From positions 1-64,000 of the forward strand of contig JACDDA010000002.1 of the NCBI GenBank assembly GCA_013817245.1: a stretch of 64,000 nt of DNA. Reading direction: 5' to 3'. The notes under the pieces are model-generated. The model did not search any database and was not told where the DNA came from. It worked only from the letters and a program-made list of their open reading frames with translations. Origin of the DNA: Gammaproteobacteria bacterium. GTDB lineage: Bacteria > Pseudomonadota > Gammaproteobacteria > HTCC5015. Made by a program: the position numbers and the translations under genes. Numbering within the stretch: position 1 is the stretch's first letter; each line of letters starts with the position of its first letter. This document shows, one piece after another, positions 1 through 7,898 of this stretch.

Positions 1-128
1 TATGTTTCGATTAAATAATCGACCACGTAAAACACGAGACTATCAAACACCGAATGAAGTCTTGTACAATCGACAGGACAGGTTAGTTATTTTTTAACAA
101 AATTGCAGTTATTGTTTGAATCCGCCGT
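1..128 (+). mobile_element. 3' end of an IS30-like insertion element (transposase C-terminus)
   Basis: Positions 2-97 read as the final 31 codons of a protein ending in TAA. They contain LNNRPRK followed closely by TPNEV, the usual C-terminal signature of IS30-family DDE transposases. The bases after the stop, to about 128, are probably the terminal repeat region, but the other end lies outside the window so this cannot be confirmed. Only the tail is visible, so it is unknown whether the element is intact. Confidence 0.7.
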
Positions 129-138
129 GTCGAATAAA

Positions 139-163
139 AATCAAGGGGTCAGACTCCTTGATT
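139..163. repeat. Inverted repeat with GGTCAGACT loop at the MerR gene 3' end
   Basis: AATCAAGG (139-146) and CCTTGATT (156-163) are perfect 8-bp arms around GGTCAGACT. GGGGTCAGACTCC-type hairpins recur as dispersed repeats in many proteobacterial genomes, some near REP-type transposases; that association is from memory. It lies between the IS30-like end and the MerR gene, and the last codons of that gene, including the stop, are read from the repeat. Confidence 0.55.
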
Positions 164-563
164 TAGCTTCAATAACTCCAGATGCCGCTAACTCCATTAG
201 ACGACGGAACTTTGGACATTCTATATGGCTCGGTGCTGAACATACTGCCGCATGTCTCAGCCCATCTCGCATCGCAGTCAATTTTCGAATAGTTTTGTCG
301 AGCTCCTCGGCCTTATCTGTCAGCAACTGTCGATCAATTTGAGGATGCTCGTCAGTCCCTAACATTCGGGCAATTTCGTCTAGGGAAAATCCCGCTACAC
401 GACCGAGCGCAATCAACGCCAGCCGTTCCAACACGTTGCCCTTGAACAATCTACGCAGGCCCAGTCTGCCAACAGAAGTAATTAACTTCTTCTTCTCGTA
501 GAAGCGCAGCGTGGAAGCAGGAACACCAGAACGTTTAGCGACTTCGGAAATATCCACGCCCAC
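141..563 (-). CDS. MerR-family transcriptional regulator
   Basis: This 140-residue protein opens with a MerR winged helix-turn-helix (DISEVAKRSGVPASTLRFYE, residues 4-23). A dimerisation helix and a CxxxxxxxC segment near residue 107 (CSAPSHIEC) follow, which could bind a metal or sense redox state. MerR proteins activate promoters with over-long spacers, and the facing promoter has exactly a 19-bp spacer, so the divergent DUF2938/DUF2798 genes are its likely targets. The start is GTG at 563; a second GTG two codons on (VDISEV) is equally possible. The last eight residues (KSRSLTP region) are encoded by an inverted repeat next to an IS30-like end, so the native C-terminus may have been replaced. 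The effector is unknown. Confidence 0.85.
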   Translation of the reverse strand: MGVDISEVAKRSGVPASTLRFYEKKKLITSVGRLGLRRLFKGNVLERLALIALGRVAGFSLDEIARMLGTDEHPQIDRQLLTDKAEELDKTIRKLTAMRDGLRHAAVCSAPSHIECPKFRRLMELAASGVIEAKSRSLTP

Positions 564-566
564 CCC

Positions 567-597
567 TTGACCTCAAGTTGACTTCAAGTTGTAAGCT
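567..597 (+). promoter_or_regulatory. MerR-type promoter for the DUF2938 gene
   Basis: TTGACC (567-572) and TAAGCT (592-597) are separated by 19 bp, the lengthened spacer typical of MerR-activated promoters. The spacer holds a near-direct repeat, TTGACCTCAAG then TTGACTTCAAG, with 11-bp period. It lies just upstream of the divergently transcribed MerR start codon. Confidence 0.55.
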
Positions 598-635
598 AGC
601 ACTACTTCTGAATAACGACAATCTTTGGAGCCCAT

Positions 636-1127
636 ATGAACAACTTGATATTCGCTCTTATCATCGGGATAAGCGCGACACTAATCATGGACTTGTGGGG
701 TGTTATTCGTAAATTTCTATTCGATATCACACCACCCAACTATGGACTGGTGGGCCGCTGGATCGCCTACATGCCCCGCGGGCGGTTTCGTCATGAATCC
801 ATCGCGGCATCTTCTCCTGTACACGGCGAATACATCGTAGGTTGGACTGCTCATTACGTGATAGGAATCGCCTTCGCAGCTTTACTAATCAGTATCTGGG
901 GAGGCGAATGGACTCAACATCCAACAATTGGACCCGCACTCGCTGTAGGCATTGGTACCGTCTTAGCCCCCTTCTTAATAATGCAACCGAGTATGGGTGC
1001 CGGTATTGCCGCCTCCCGAACCCCGCATCCGTTATCTGCACGAGTACAAAGCCTCATAACACATACGGTTTTTGGTTTTGGTCTCTATGCAACAGGCTGG
1101 GCTATCCGCTTCTTTTACTCATCATGA
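636..1127 (+). CDS. DUF2938 family membrane protein
   Basis: This 163-residue protein is largely hydrophobic, with about four predicted membrane segments: the N-terminus, residues 70-90, 100-120 and the C-terminus. The sequence matches my recollection of the DUF2938 family (N-terminal MDLWG and a central GWTAHYVIGI segment). A GGAG precedes the ATG. It lies behind the MerR-type promoter and is followed by a DUF2798 gene, so the two are probably co-transcribed. The biochemical function is unknown. Proximity to an IS30 end makes recent acquisition possible. Confidence 0.75.
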   Translation: MNNLIFALIIGISATLIMDLWGVIRKFLFDITPPNYGLVGRWIAYMPRGRFRHESIAASSPVHGEYIVGWTAHYVIGIAFAALLISIWGGEWTQHPTIGPALAVGIGTVLAPFLIMQPSMGAGIAASRTPHPLSARVQSLITHTVFGFGLYATGWAIRFFYSS

Positions 1128-1183
1128 ATAAAGTCTAGCCACAACAATTATTGAATTCAGCAAGTTAAACATAGGAAAATAAA

Positions 1184-1408
1184 ATGCGTATTCCCGCTCG
1201 CTTTGCACCCGTCCTTTTCAGCGCATTACTCTCGGCCATCATGGTCTGTATCGTTTCAGCGTTCGTGCTCATACTTTCACAAGGAATCTATGCAGGATTT
1301 CCTTCGCAGTGGCTCAAAAGCTGTCTAACGATATGGCCGGTTGCGTTTCCAACCGTCGCAATTGTGGCTCCATGGGTACGACGCATCGTCAGCGAAGTAA
1401 CCGGCTAA
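1184..1408 (+). CDS. DUF2798 family small membrane protein
   Basis: This 74-residue protein has two hydrophobic segments (about 8-33 and 47-65), the length and layout of DUF2798. The start is supported by AGGAAAAT just upstream. It lies 56 bp after the DUF2938 gene on the same strand and is probably part of the MerR-controlled unit. The function is unknown. Residues such as PARFAPVLFSALLS and the WP-x-AFPTVAIVAPWVRR end fit the family as I remember it. Confidence 0.7.
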   Translation: MRIPARFAPVLFSALLSAIMVCIVSAFVLILSQGIYAGFPSQWLKSCLTIWPVAFPTVAIVAPWVRRIVSEVTG

Positions 1409-1664
1409 TTTAGCGAAATCAAGAAGTGGGCCACCCCTGATTTGACGACACTTTAGAAAAGAGATAATAGTCTATCGTATTAAAAGGATCAGATCAGAGC
1501 CCCTTAAACGCTCGCGGAATTTATTAAAACGCATTTACCCAAAGGCATGCAAATATTAAACACCTAATATGACGAAATCATTTGCCACTCGATGATTTGC
1601 TTAATAGTCCGCCAATAAAATAAGTACAATACGCCTTCCTTGCCTTATCACTTTTGAGCCTATC

Positions 1665-2306
1665 ATGGAATTTTTAGAATTTATTTTGCACGCGGAAACA
1701 CATTTGCGCTCTTTTATCCAAGATCACGGCGCCTGGATTTATATTTTATTATTCCTGATCATTTTCTGCGAAACGGGTTTAGTAGTGACGCCGATATTAC
1801 CGGGCGATTCATTATTATTTGCCGTAGGCGCATTAGCCGCCGAACAATTACTCGACCTAAACTTAACATTGATATTGCTGTGCATTGCCGGCATTACCGG
1901 CAACAGCCTTAATTACGCTATAGGTCGTTGGCTAGGACCAAAAGTTTTTCATTACGAACGTAGCCGCTGGTTTAATCCGCAATACTTGCAACGCACGCAT
2001 GCTTTTTATGAAAAACACGGCGGCCAAGCGATTGTGCTTGCGCGTTTTATTCCCATCGTACGCACCTTTGCGCCTTTTGTGGCCGGCATCGGCAACATGC
2101 ACGCCGGGAAATTCCTTTTTTATAATGTTATTGGTTGCATAGCCTGGATTGCGATATTTTTATACGCCGGTTTTTATGCAGGTAGTCTGCCCTTTGTGCA
2201 AAATAATTTTAAAATCTTAGTGCTCATTATCATCATCGTATCCTTTGCACCGTTAGTTTATGGTGTATGGAAAACCCGAAAAGAACTTAAACATGAAAAC
2301 CAATAA
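1665..2306 (+). CDS. DedA-family inner-membrane protein
   Basis: This 213-residue membrane protein has the DedA/SNARE-associated signature: an acidic re-entrant motif ETGLVVTPILPGDSLL (about 36-51) and the arginine motif ARFIPIVRTFAPFVAG (about 126-141). Several transmembrane helices and a short basic cytoplasmic tail follow. DedA proteins support membrane homeostasis, and some are undecaprenyl-phosphate or phospholipid translocases. The sequence resembles the YqjA/YghB/DedA group, but I cannot assign an orthologue. It is monocistronic by context, with an 11-bp-stem hairpin directly after the stop. There are no close functional neighbours. Confidence 0.9.
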   Translation: MEFLEFILHAETHLRSFIQDHGAWIYILLFLIIFCETGLVVTPILPGDSLLFAVGALAAEQLLDLNLTLILLCIAGITGNSLNYAIGRWLGPKVFHYERSRWFNPQYLQRTHAFYEKHGGQAIVLARFIPIVRTFAPFVAGIGNMHAGKFLFYNVIGCIAWIAIFLYAGFYAGSLPFVQNNFKILVLIIIIVSFAPLVYGVWKTRKELKHENQ

Positions 2307-2319
2307 TTAACTCATTTCT

Positions 2320-2349
2320 AATTGACCGCACACATGCGGTCAATTTATG
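2320..2349 (+). terminator. Hairpin after the DedA gene
   Basis: AATTGACCGCA (2320-2330), loop CACA, TGCGGTCAATT (2335-2345), then TTAT. The stem is a perfect 11 bp but the T tract is short. It also covers the start of the following broken gene. Confidence 0.6.
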
Positions 2350-2789
2350 AGGACGCATATTCTATTACCATAAAAGTTCCGCAGGTGTATTCCGCCACAG
2401 CCGAACACGTGTTCGACGCATGGTTAGATGCGGATACCGTAGGTCAATGTTGTTTGCAACGCCTAATGGGAAAATGTTGCGAGTGGAAATTGATGCAGCA
2501 ATCGGCGGCACATTTATTATTGTAGAACGCCGCGCAGAAAGTGATGCTGAGCATTACGGACACTACTTACGACGTGATTACCCGCATCGTTTAGCCTTTG
2601 AGTTTGCTGTGGAGAAATACTCGCAAGACCCCAGTCGCGTGACTATCGACATTAAGTCATTATCACAAGGCTGTGAATTAACGTTAACACATGACATAGA
2701 TGCAAAATGGGCTGAATACACAGAGCGTAAAAAAACAAGGCTGGGTTAAGATTTTAGCAAGGCTTGCTCACAAGCCGAGCAAGCTTTAA
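2334..2789 (+). pseudogene. SRPBCC / AHSA1-like protein, two frameshifts
   Basis: Three adjacent frames together make one START-like SRPBCC (activator of Hsp90 ATPase homologue-like) protein. The first carries VPQVYSATAEHVFDAWLD. The second continues MLFATPNGKMLRVEIDAAIGG and ends with CELTLTHDIDAKWAEYTERK. The third, after an A7 run near 2729-2735, continues KQGWVKILARLAHKP to a TAA at 2787-2789. Frame changes are needed near 2440 and at the A7 run. The usual length of about 145 residues is restored if both are corrected. It is either a genuine pseudogene or carries sequencing errors, the homopolymer shift being the more suspect. The first ATG lies inside the preceding hairpin, so the native start is uncertain. 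Confidence 0.75.
2759..2787. terminator. Hairpin between the SRPBCC pseudogene and the outer-membrane gene
   Basis: GCTTGCTC (2762-2769) pairs with GAGCAAGC (2777-2784), extended by A/T and G/T pairs. It lies between two convergent genes but lacks a clear T tract on either strand, so termination is only a guess. Confidence 0.3.
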
Positions 2790-2806
2790 AAAGGAATACA
2801 GGCGAA

Positions 2807-3463
2807 TTACAAATAAATCCGCGCCATAACAAACATACCCGTGTGAACAGAAGAATCGTCAGTACTGGTTTCTATACTAGAATATTTCTCTTCGTAACCG
2901 CCTAATGAAGAGTTATATGAATATTCATATTTATCATTGCTTCCCTTTAATTCCATTTTTTTATAGGTTATTACTGCGCCAATGCCCAAATAAATTTTAT
3001 CGTGCGCCTTATATTCAAAGCCTAAGCGTGGAGCTATAAAGAAGCCGTCTCCTTCCAAATTATGGCTACGTCTATCTAAATACTCATAATCATTATATTG
3101 ATCAATAACTCTATGATACTCATTAACACTAGTCACTTTTTTTCGCGAATATCCGAAATTTAAACCATAGTTAAATAATATTTTTCCTGTGAAGGAATCA
3201 TGTTTATATATTCCCACGCCCAAAGAAGAAACGTCGCTCGAATTACTATAAGCGTATCTATACAAATTATGGGTTGAATAAAGAGGCTCTTCATCATCAG
3301 TTGATTCATGAAATACAAATGGTTCGATAATATAACGCGCTGTTCGTATCGGCATAGATAAGTAACTGCTTCCTCCTAGATCTACGCCCAGACCTATCTC
3401 CGCACTAGTTGCCGGAAAAGAAATAGTGACCAGTAATGCTGCAATGCTTATATATCGAATCAT
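2807..3463 (-). CDS. Predicted outer-membrane beta-barrel protein (paralogue A)
   Basis: This 218-residue protein has a signal peptide (MIRYISIAALLVTISFPATSA). The mature part is rich in alternating polar and aromatic strands and ends in ARIYL, compatible with a small outer-membrane barrel. It is homologous to the gene just upstream: both share the EIGLG start of the mature chain, a PIRTxxYIxEPF block and a GFEYKA/GLEYKA block. No characterised family is recognised. The pair probably arose by tandem duplication and could form one transcript, although 98 bp separate them. Confidence 0.7.
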   Translation of the reverse strand: MIRYISIAALLVTISFPATSAEIGLGVDLGGSSYLSMPIRTARYIIEPFVFHESTDDEEPLYSTHNLYRYAYSNSSDVSSLGVGIYKHDSFTGKILFNYGLNFGYSRKKVTSVNEYHRVIDQYNDYEYLDRRSHNLEGDGFFIAPRLGFEYKAHDKIYLGIGAVITYKKMELKGSNDKYEYSYNSSLGGYEEKYSSIETSTDDSSVHTGMFVMARIYL

Positions 3464-3561
3464 TTTGTAGCCTCTAAATTATATCGTGCTGTTAATTTTA
3501 ACTGTTTGTTTACATGCGGGTCGTGAGCGCTTGCCTCTTAAGATATCGCGAGCTGTTTAAA

Positions 3562-4212
3562 TTAAAAATATAGCCTTACTTTCAAGTTGCTACCTGTAGA
3601 AGTAGAGGACCGCGCTGAAGATGTGCGTTGTTTATCAAATTCTTCGACAGAAGAATAAAGAGTGTTGTAATACGAATATTCTTCAGAAGTGCCTGTTGAT
3701 TTTGTATTTGTGTAAGTCATATAGGCATTTATGCCAACATATATATTCTTATAAGCTTTATATTCAAGCCCAAGTTCTGGCCCCACAAAATATCCAGACC
3801 CATCACTATTATTAGCATCCTGCGACACGCTGATATTTCCATTGGAATCACTTTGATAGCTATAATAGTTATAAGTTTTTTCTTCGGTTTTTATATACCC
3901 CAATTTCACACCATAATTTATAGAAAAATTTTCTGCTAAAGCTTGATACGCATAAATTCCTAAACCAATAGAGTTATTTTCTATGGCACTTTTATAATTA
4001 CTTACACTAGTAGATTCTGATGAGGGCTGATCTTCATTCGCATACTCATAAGACCAATGCGATATAAAAGGCTCAAAAATGTAATGCTCGGTGCGGATTG
4101 GAATTGATATTGAACTATTACCCCAGAATGTTGAACCTAAGCCTATTTCCACACTGCTCGCTGAAAACGAAGCCAGCATTAGTAATATTGTGATGTTTAT
4201 ATTTCGGATCAT
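3562..4212 (-). CDS. Predicted outer-membrane beta-barrel protein (paralogue B)
   Basis: This 216-residue protein has a signal peptide (MIRNINITILLMLASFSASS) and a mature part starting VEIGLG. It has many Tyr/Ser/Asn-rich strands and a C-terminal VRLYF ending, the aromatic terminus expected of a Bam-inserted barrel. It shares the N-terminal signal, the PIRTEHYIFEPF block and the LGLEYKAYKNIYVGI block with its downstream neighbour; the loop regions between differ strongly. Divergent loops on a shared barrel suggest surface variation, but the function is unknown. Confidence 0.7.
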   Translation of the reverse strand: MIRNINITILLMLASFSASSVEIGLGSTFWGNSSISIPIRTEHYIFEPFISHWSYEYANEDQPSSESTSVSNYKSAIENNSIGLGIYAYQALAENFSINYGVKLGYIKTEEKTYNYYSYQSDSNGNISVSQDANNSDGSGYFVGPELGLEYKAYKNIYVGINAYMTYTNTKSTGTSEEYSYYNTLYSSVEEFDKQRTSSARSSTSTGSNLKVRLYF

Positions 4213-4375
4213 TTAGATAGCCCTCTACCATTACATAAATTTATTAGCGCAAAACCGTTTGCTTATTTGTGCGCTTCTCTGCGGGGCGCCGTTTAATGGA
4301 TCCACGCGGCAGGAAGCAAGGTCACGAGGCTTGCTTGTACTTTGCAACATAAACTTCATATAAGCAGTGCTTAGC

Positions 4376-4390
4376 TATAATCGTTATAAT
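4376..4390 (+). promoter_or_regulatory. Two TATAAT boxes just upstream of yheS
   Basis: TATAAT occurs at 4376-4381 and again at 4385-4390, with the yheS ATG at 4400. No good -35 is visible at 17 bp from either. If the second box is used the transcript would start almost at the ATG. Confidence 0.35.
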
Positions 4391-4399
4391 CCCGCCCGC

Positions 4400-6307
4400 A
4401 TGATTACCTTACAAAACCTTAGCCTACAGCGCGGCGTGAAGCCTTTATTAGACGCGGTGAATTTAACGATTCATCCTGGTCAGCGCGTGGCGTTAATTGG
4501 TGCGAACGGCACCGGCAAAACCAGTTTATTTAAATTGTTATTGGGTGAGCTCAATCAAGAAGCGGGCGAGTTAAGTATTCCGCGACAGTGGCGCGTGGCG
4601 CATATGGCGCAGGAAATTGCCGCAAGCGCGCAAAGCGCTTTAGATTTTGTGTTAGACGGTGATGCGGAGTTACGCGTCGTGCAGCGCAATATTGCACTCG
4701 CGGAAAGCAATCACGATCACACGGCATTAGCTCATCATCATTTGCTATTTGACACATTGGATGGTTATACCGCCAATAGTCGTGCAGAAATTTTGTTACG
4801 CGGTTTAGGTTTTGTCAGTAGCGATAGCGCGCGGCCGGTGTCGTCTTTTTCGGGTGGTTGGCGTATGCGTTTAGGTTTGGCGCAAGCGATGATGTGTCGT
4901 TCGGATTTATTGTTACTCGATGAACCCACTAACCATTTAGATTTAGACGCAACCTTATGGGTAGAAAAATGGTTAACGCAATATCGCGGTACCTTATTGT
5001 TAATTTCTCATGATCGTGAATTTATAGATGCAGTGGTTACGCATATCGCGCATTTAGAACAACAGAAAATTATTTTATATGCAGGAAATTATTCAGCGTT
5101 TGAAACCCAACGTGCCGCGCAATTGGCAAATCAGCAAGGGTCGTTTGAAAAACAACAACGCCAAATAGCCGACTTAGAACGTTTTATTACACGCTTTAAA
5201 GCCAAAGCTAGCAAAGCTAAACAAGCGCAAAGCCGTGTCAAACAATTAGAACGCATGGAAAAAATTGCCCCAGCGCATGTAGATTCGCCGTTTAATTTTA
5301 GTTTTAGCGAACCCGACAAATTGTCTGATCCTTTGTTGAAACTAGATCATGCGGATATTGGTTATGCGGACAACATTATTTTGCACGATGTTACGCAAAG
5401 CATACGCCCCGGTATGCGACTCGGTTTATTAGGCGCCAATGGCGCGGGCAAGTCGACTTTTTTACGCAGCTTAACGGCGGAGTTGCCCTTGATAAAAGGT
5501 GCGCGCATTACTGGCGAAAATCTTAACGTTGCGTATTTTGCACAAGATCAATTGCAAGCCTTGGATTTAAACGCCAGTCCTTTATTGCATTTGCAACGAC
5601 TCAGCCCGCACGCGAGCGAACAAAGTTTACGCAGCTTTTTAGGTGGTTTTGATTTTCAGGGTGATCAAGCGCTCAGTGCTATTACGCATTTTTCGGGTGG
5701 CGAAAAAGCGCGTTTAGCACTCGCTATTTGTGTATGGAAGAAACCCAGTTTATTGGTGATGGACGAACCTACCAACCATCTTGATTTAGAAATGCGTCAT
5801 GCGCTGACGATGGCGCTGCAAGCTTATACGGGTGCTTTGATTGTGGTGTCGCATGATCGTTATTTATTGCGCAACACCGTCGATGAGCTGCTATTAATTG
5901 CTAATGGCCACGTTAGTATATTTGCGGGTGATTTGCTTGATTATCAACAACTGCTGTTAAATCAAACTAACGATACAGTTGCTGATGCTCGTCAAGATGG
6001 AAAAACCGTTGACAAAAAAATGTTGCGCCAACAACAAGCGGAGCAACGCCGTTTATTAAAACCGTTGACGGATAAAATAAAACTCGCTGAAACTGAAATG
6101 CAAAAACTGCAACAAGCTTTAGCGAAGATAATAGAATCGTTAAACAATCAAGATTTATATACCGACGCCAACCGCGCTAAATTGCAAGCGGCTTTGCAAC
6201 AGCAAGGCCAGTTGAAAAATGCTTTAGATGTTCAAGAACAGCTCTGGCTAAGCTTGATGGAAGAGCTGGAAATAGTGCAAAACCAGATGGCCACTGAGGC
6301 GTTATAA
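4400..6307 (+). CDS. yheS: ABC-F ATPase, YheS-like
   Basis: This soluble duplicated ABC protein has about 635 residues. The first domain has Walker A GANGTGKTS, signature FSGGWRMRLGLAQAM and Walker B LLLLDEPTNHLD. An ABC-F linker rich in Lys/Gln (FKAKASKAKQAQSRVKQLERM) follows. The second domain has GANGAGKST, FSGGEKARLALAI and LLVMDEPTNHLD, with a C-terminal coiled coil. Length and sequence follow E. coli YheS closely. ABC-F proteins act on the ribosome E site rather than in transport. I chose the ATG at 4400 because homology begins there (MITLQNLSLQRG); an upstream in-frame start at 4367 lies in the promoter. Confidence 0.93.
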   Translation: MITLQNLSLQRGVKPLLDAVNLTIHPGQRVALIGANGTGKTSLFKLLLGELNQEAGELSIPRQWRVAHMAQEIAASAQSALDFVLDGDAELRVVQRNIALAESNHDHTALAHHHLLFDTLDGYTANSRAEILLRGLGFVSSDSARPVSSFSGGWRMRLGLAQAMMCRSDLLLLDEPTNHLDLDATLWVEKWLTQYRGTLLLISHDREFIDAVVTHIAHLEQQKIILYAGNYSAFETQRAAQLANQQGSFEKQQRQIADLERFITRFKAKASKAKQAQSRVKQLERMEKIAPAHVDSPFNFSFSEPDKLSDPLLKLDHADIGYADNIILHDVTQSIRPGMRLGLLGANGAGKSTFLRSLTAELPLIKGARITGENLNVAYFAQDQLQALDLNASPLLHLQRLSPHASEQSLRSFLGGFDFQGDQALSAITHFSGGEKARLALAICVWKKPSLLVMDEPTNHLDLEMRHALTMALQAYTGALIVVSHDRYLLRNTVDELLLIANGHVSIFAGDLLDYQQLLLNQTNDTVADARQDGKTVDKKMLRQQQAEQRRLLKPLTDKIKLAETEMQKLQQALAKIIESLNNQDLYTDANRAKLQAALQQQGQLKNALDVQEQLWLSLMEELEIVQNQMATEAL

Positions 6308-6446
6308 AAATAACTTTAAGTCTACCTGTTTTGCTTATATATTCTCTGCGCGTTGTCCCGAATAAATCCGGGAGAACTTTGGGATAAATTTAGAATAAAT
6401 TTTATATAACATCGGCTAGGGCAAAATTAAACCAAAGGGAAAAATA

Positions 6447-6824
6447 ATGGCGTTACTTTATAGGGTTGTTTTTGTTAATACGGCAGACTCCGAAACTGAT
6501 TTAATGGCAATTAAGCACCGCTTAAGCCAACGTTTTCGTTTGACGCCGACTGCGTTAGACAAATTATTACGTAGCCGCGAAATGATCCTAAAAAATAATT
6601 TGACCGGCGAAAAAGCTGCCACGCTAAAAATGGCTATTGATGAAACCGGCGCTTATGCGCGTATTGAAGCGATGCCCGTGGATACTACGAACCAAGAATC
6701 CGTACCCAGTTTTATGGAAAAACGCCGTGTTGAACGCCGCACACCGAGTAGTCGTGACCGCCGCGTCCGAATTCGCAATGGCGCCATCCAACCGGATCGC
6801 CGAACCAAAGATCGACGCAATTAA
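6447..6824 (+). CDS. Uncharacterised protein with ribosomal L7/L12-like fold and Arg-rich tail
   Basis: This 125-residue protein has an AAGGG ribosome-binding site 7 bases before the ATG. Residues about 20-75 (AIKHRLSQRFRLTPTALDKL, then ATLKMAIDETGAYARIE) look like the small alpha/beta domain of L7/L12 or ClpS type. The last 35 residues are very basic with repeated ERR/DRR/RR motifs and may bind nucleic acid. No characterised homologue is recognised. It converges on srkA with one base between the coding ends. Confidence 0.7.
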   Translation: MALLYRVVFVNTADSETDLMAIKHRLSQRFRLTPTALDKLLRSREMILKNNLTGEKAATLKMAIDETGAYARIEAMPVDTTNQESVPSFMEKRRVERRTPSSRDRRVRIRNGAIQPDRRTKDRRN

Positions 6825-6825
6825 T

Positions 6826-7827
6826 TTATAAAATTTCTAAGGTGTTTTCCGTCAAAGCAAATTGTTGTTCACGCAAAGCCAACACTTGCTCTTCCCAATA
6901 GCGCGACGTATTAAACCATGGAAAGTTATGTGGGAACGCAGGGTCCGTCCAACGCTTCGCTAACCAGGCGCTGTAATTCAACATGCGTAGGGTGCGCAAG
7001 CTTTCGATTAAACGCAGTTCACGTAAATTAAAATCATGGAACTCACGATAACCTTCTAAGATTTCACTGAGCTGTTGGGTTTGTTCGGTTCTATCCCCTG
7101 ATAACAGCATCCACAAATCTTGGATGGCCGGCCCCATTAGTGCATCATCAAAATCTACAAAATGTGCTTGCTCATCGCGCCATAAAATATTGCCCGGATG
7201 GCAATCACCATGCAAACGGATATTTTTATAATTACTGACGTCACTGAATATTTGATTCACTTGCAACAAAATATCGCGCGTTAATGTTTCGTAGGCTTCG
7301 CGTAGATGTTGCGGAATAAAATCATGCGTTAATAAATAATCGACGCTGGCTTCGCCAAAATTTTTGGTATTTAAATTAATCCGATGTTCAAAGGGTTGCG
7401 TCGCGCCTAATGCATGAATACGACCCAAACAACGCCCGATTATTAAGAGGTTATCTAAATTATCTAAAGGCGGCGCATGCCCACCTTGACGCGGGAAAAT
7501 CGCAAACCGAAAACCATCATATTCATGCAAACTGCGCGCTTGCAGTATCAATGGTGGCACGACGGGTAATTCATGCTCTTTAAGTTCGGCGCACCACACG
7601 TGTTCTTCGAGAATTTGCGCATCGCTCCAACGTTCCGGCCGATAAAATTTCGCAATAATCGGCTGGCTATCTTCAATGCCCATTTGATATACACGATTTT
7701 CATAACTGTTTAACGCCAAGATTCGCAAATCAGCGATAAGACCTAGGCTTTCAATCGCGGCAATCACCGTATCGGGATTGAGACGACTGTAAGGATGTTG
7801 TGATTCGTTGCTATTCATCATGTCCAA
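6826..7827 (-). CDS. srkA: Stress response kinase A (YihE/SrkA-like)
   Basis: This 333-residue aminoglycoside-phosphotransferase/choline-kinase-type kinase is close to E. coli SrkA/YihE. Shared elements are LNSYENRVYQ, KFYRPERWSDAQILEEH near the N-terminus, the catalytic loop HGDCHPGNILWRD, the metal-binding VDFDDALMGPAIQDLWMLL, and the C-terminal ADPAFP-like WTDPAFPHNFPW. SrkA is a Ser/Thr kinase linked to stress survival. Two ATGs lie close together at the start (MDM-MNSNE) and either could be used. E. coli srkA sits with dsbA; no dsbA is present here. Confidence 0.93.
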   Translation of the reverse strand: MDMMNSNESQHPYSRLNPDTVIAAIESLGLIADLRILALNSYENRVYQMGIEDSQPIIAKFYRPERWSDAQILEEHVWCAELKEHELPVVPPLILQARSLHEYDGFRFAIFPRQGGHAPPLDNLDNLLIIGRCLGRIHALGATQPFEHRINLNTKNFGEASVDYLLTHDFIPQHLREAYETLTRDILLQVNQIFSDVSNYKNIRLHGDCHPGNILWRDEQAHFVDFDDALMGPAIQDLWMLLSGDRTEQTQQLSEILEGYREFHDFNLRELRLIESLRTLRMLNYSAWLAKRWTDPAFPHNFPWFNTSRYWEEQVLALREQQFALTENTLEIL

Positions 7828-7898
7828 ACAGTTGCTTGCAAGGGGCGCTTAGCCTAGCATGACCGCCCACATAAACCATGACATTCTAATGATTACCT

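Noticed and set aside
2420-2749. A separate 109-residue gene
   Set aside because: Its sequence continues the SRPBCC domain begun in the other frame; it is a frameshifted middle part, not an independent gene.
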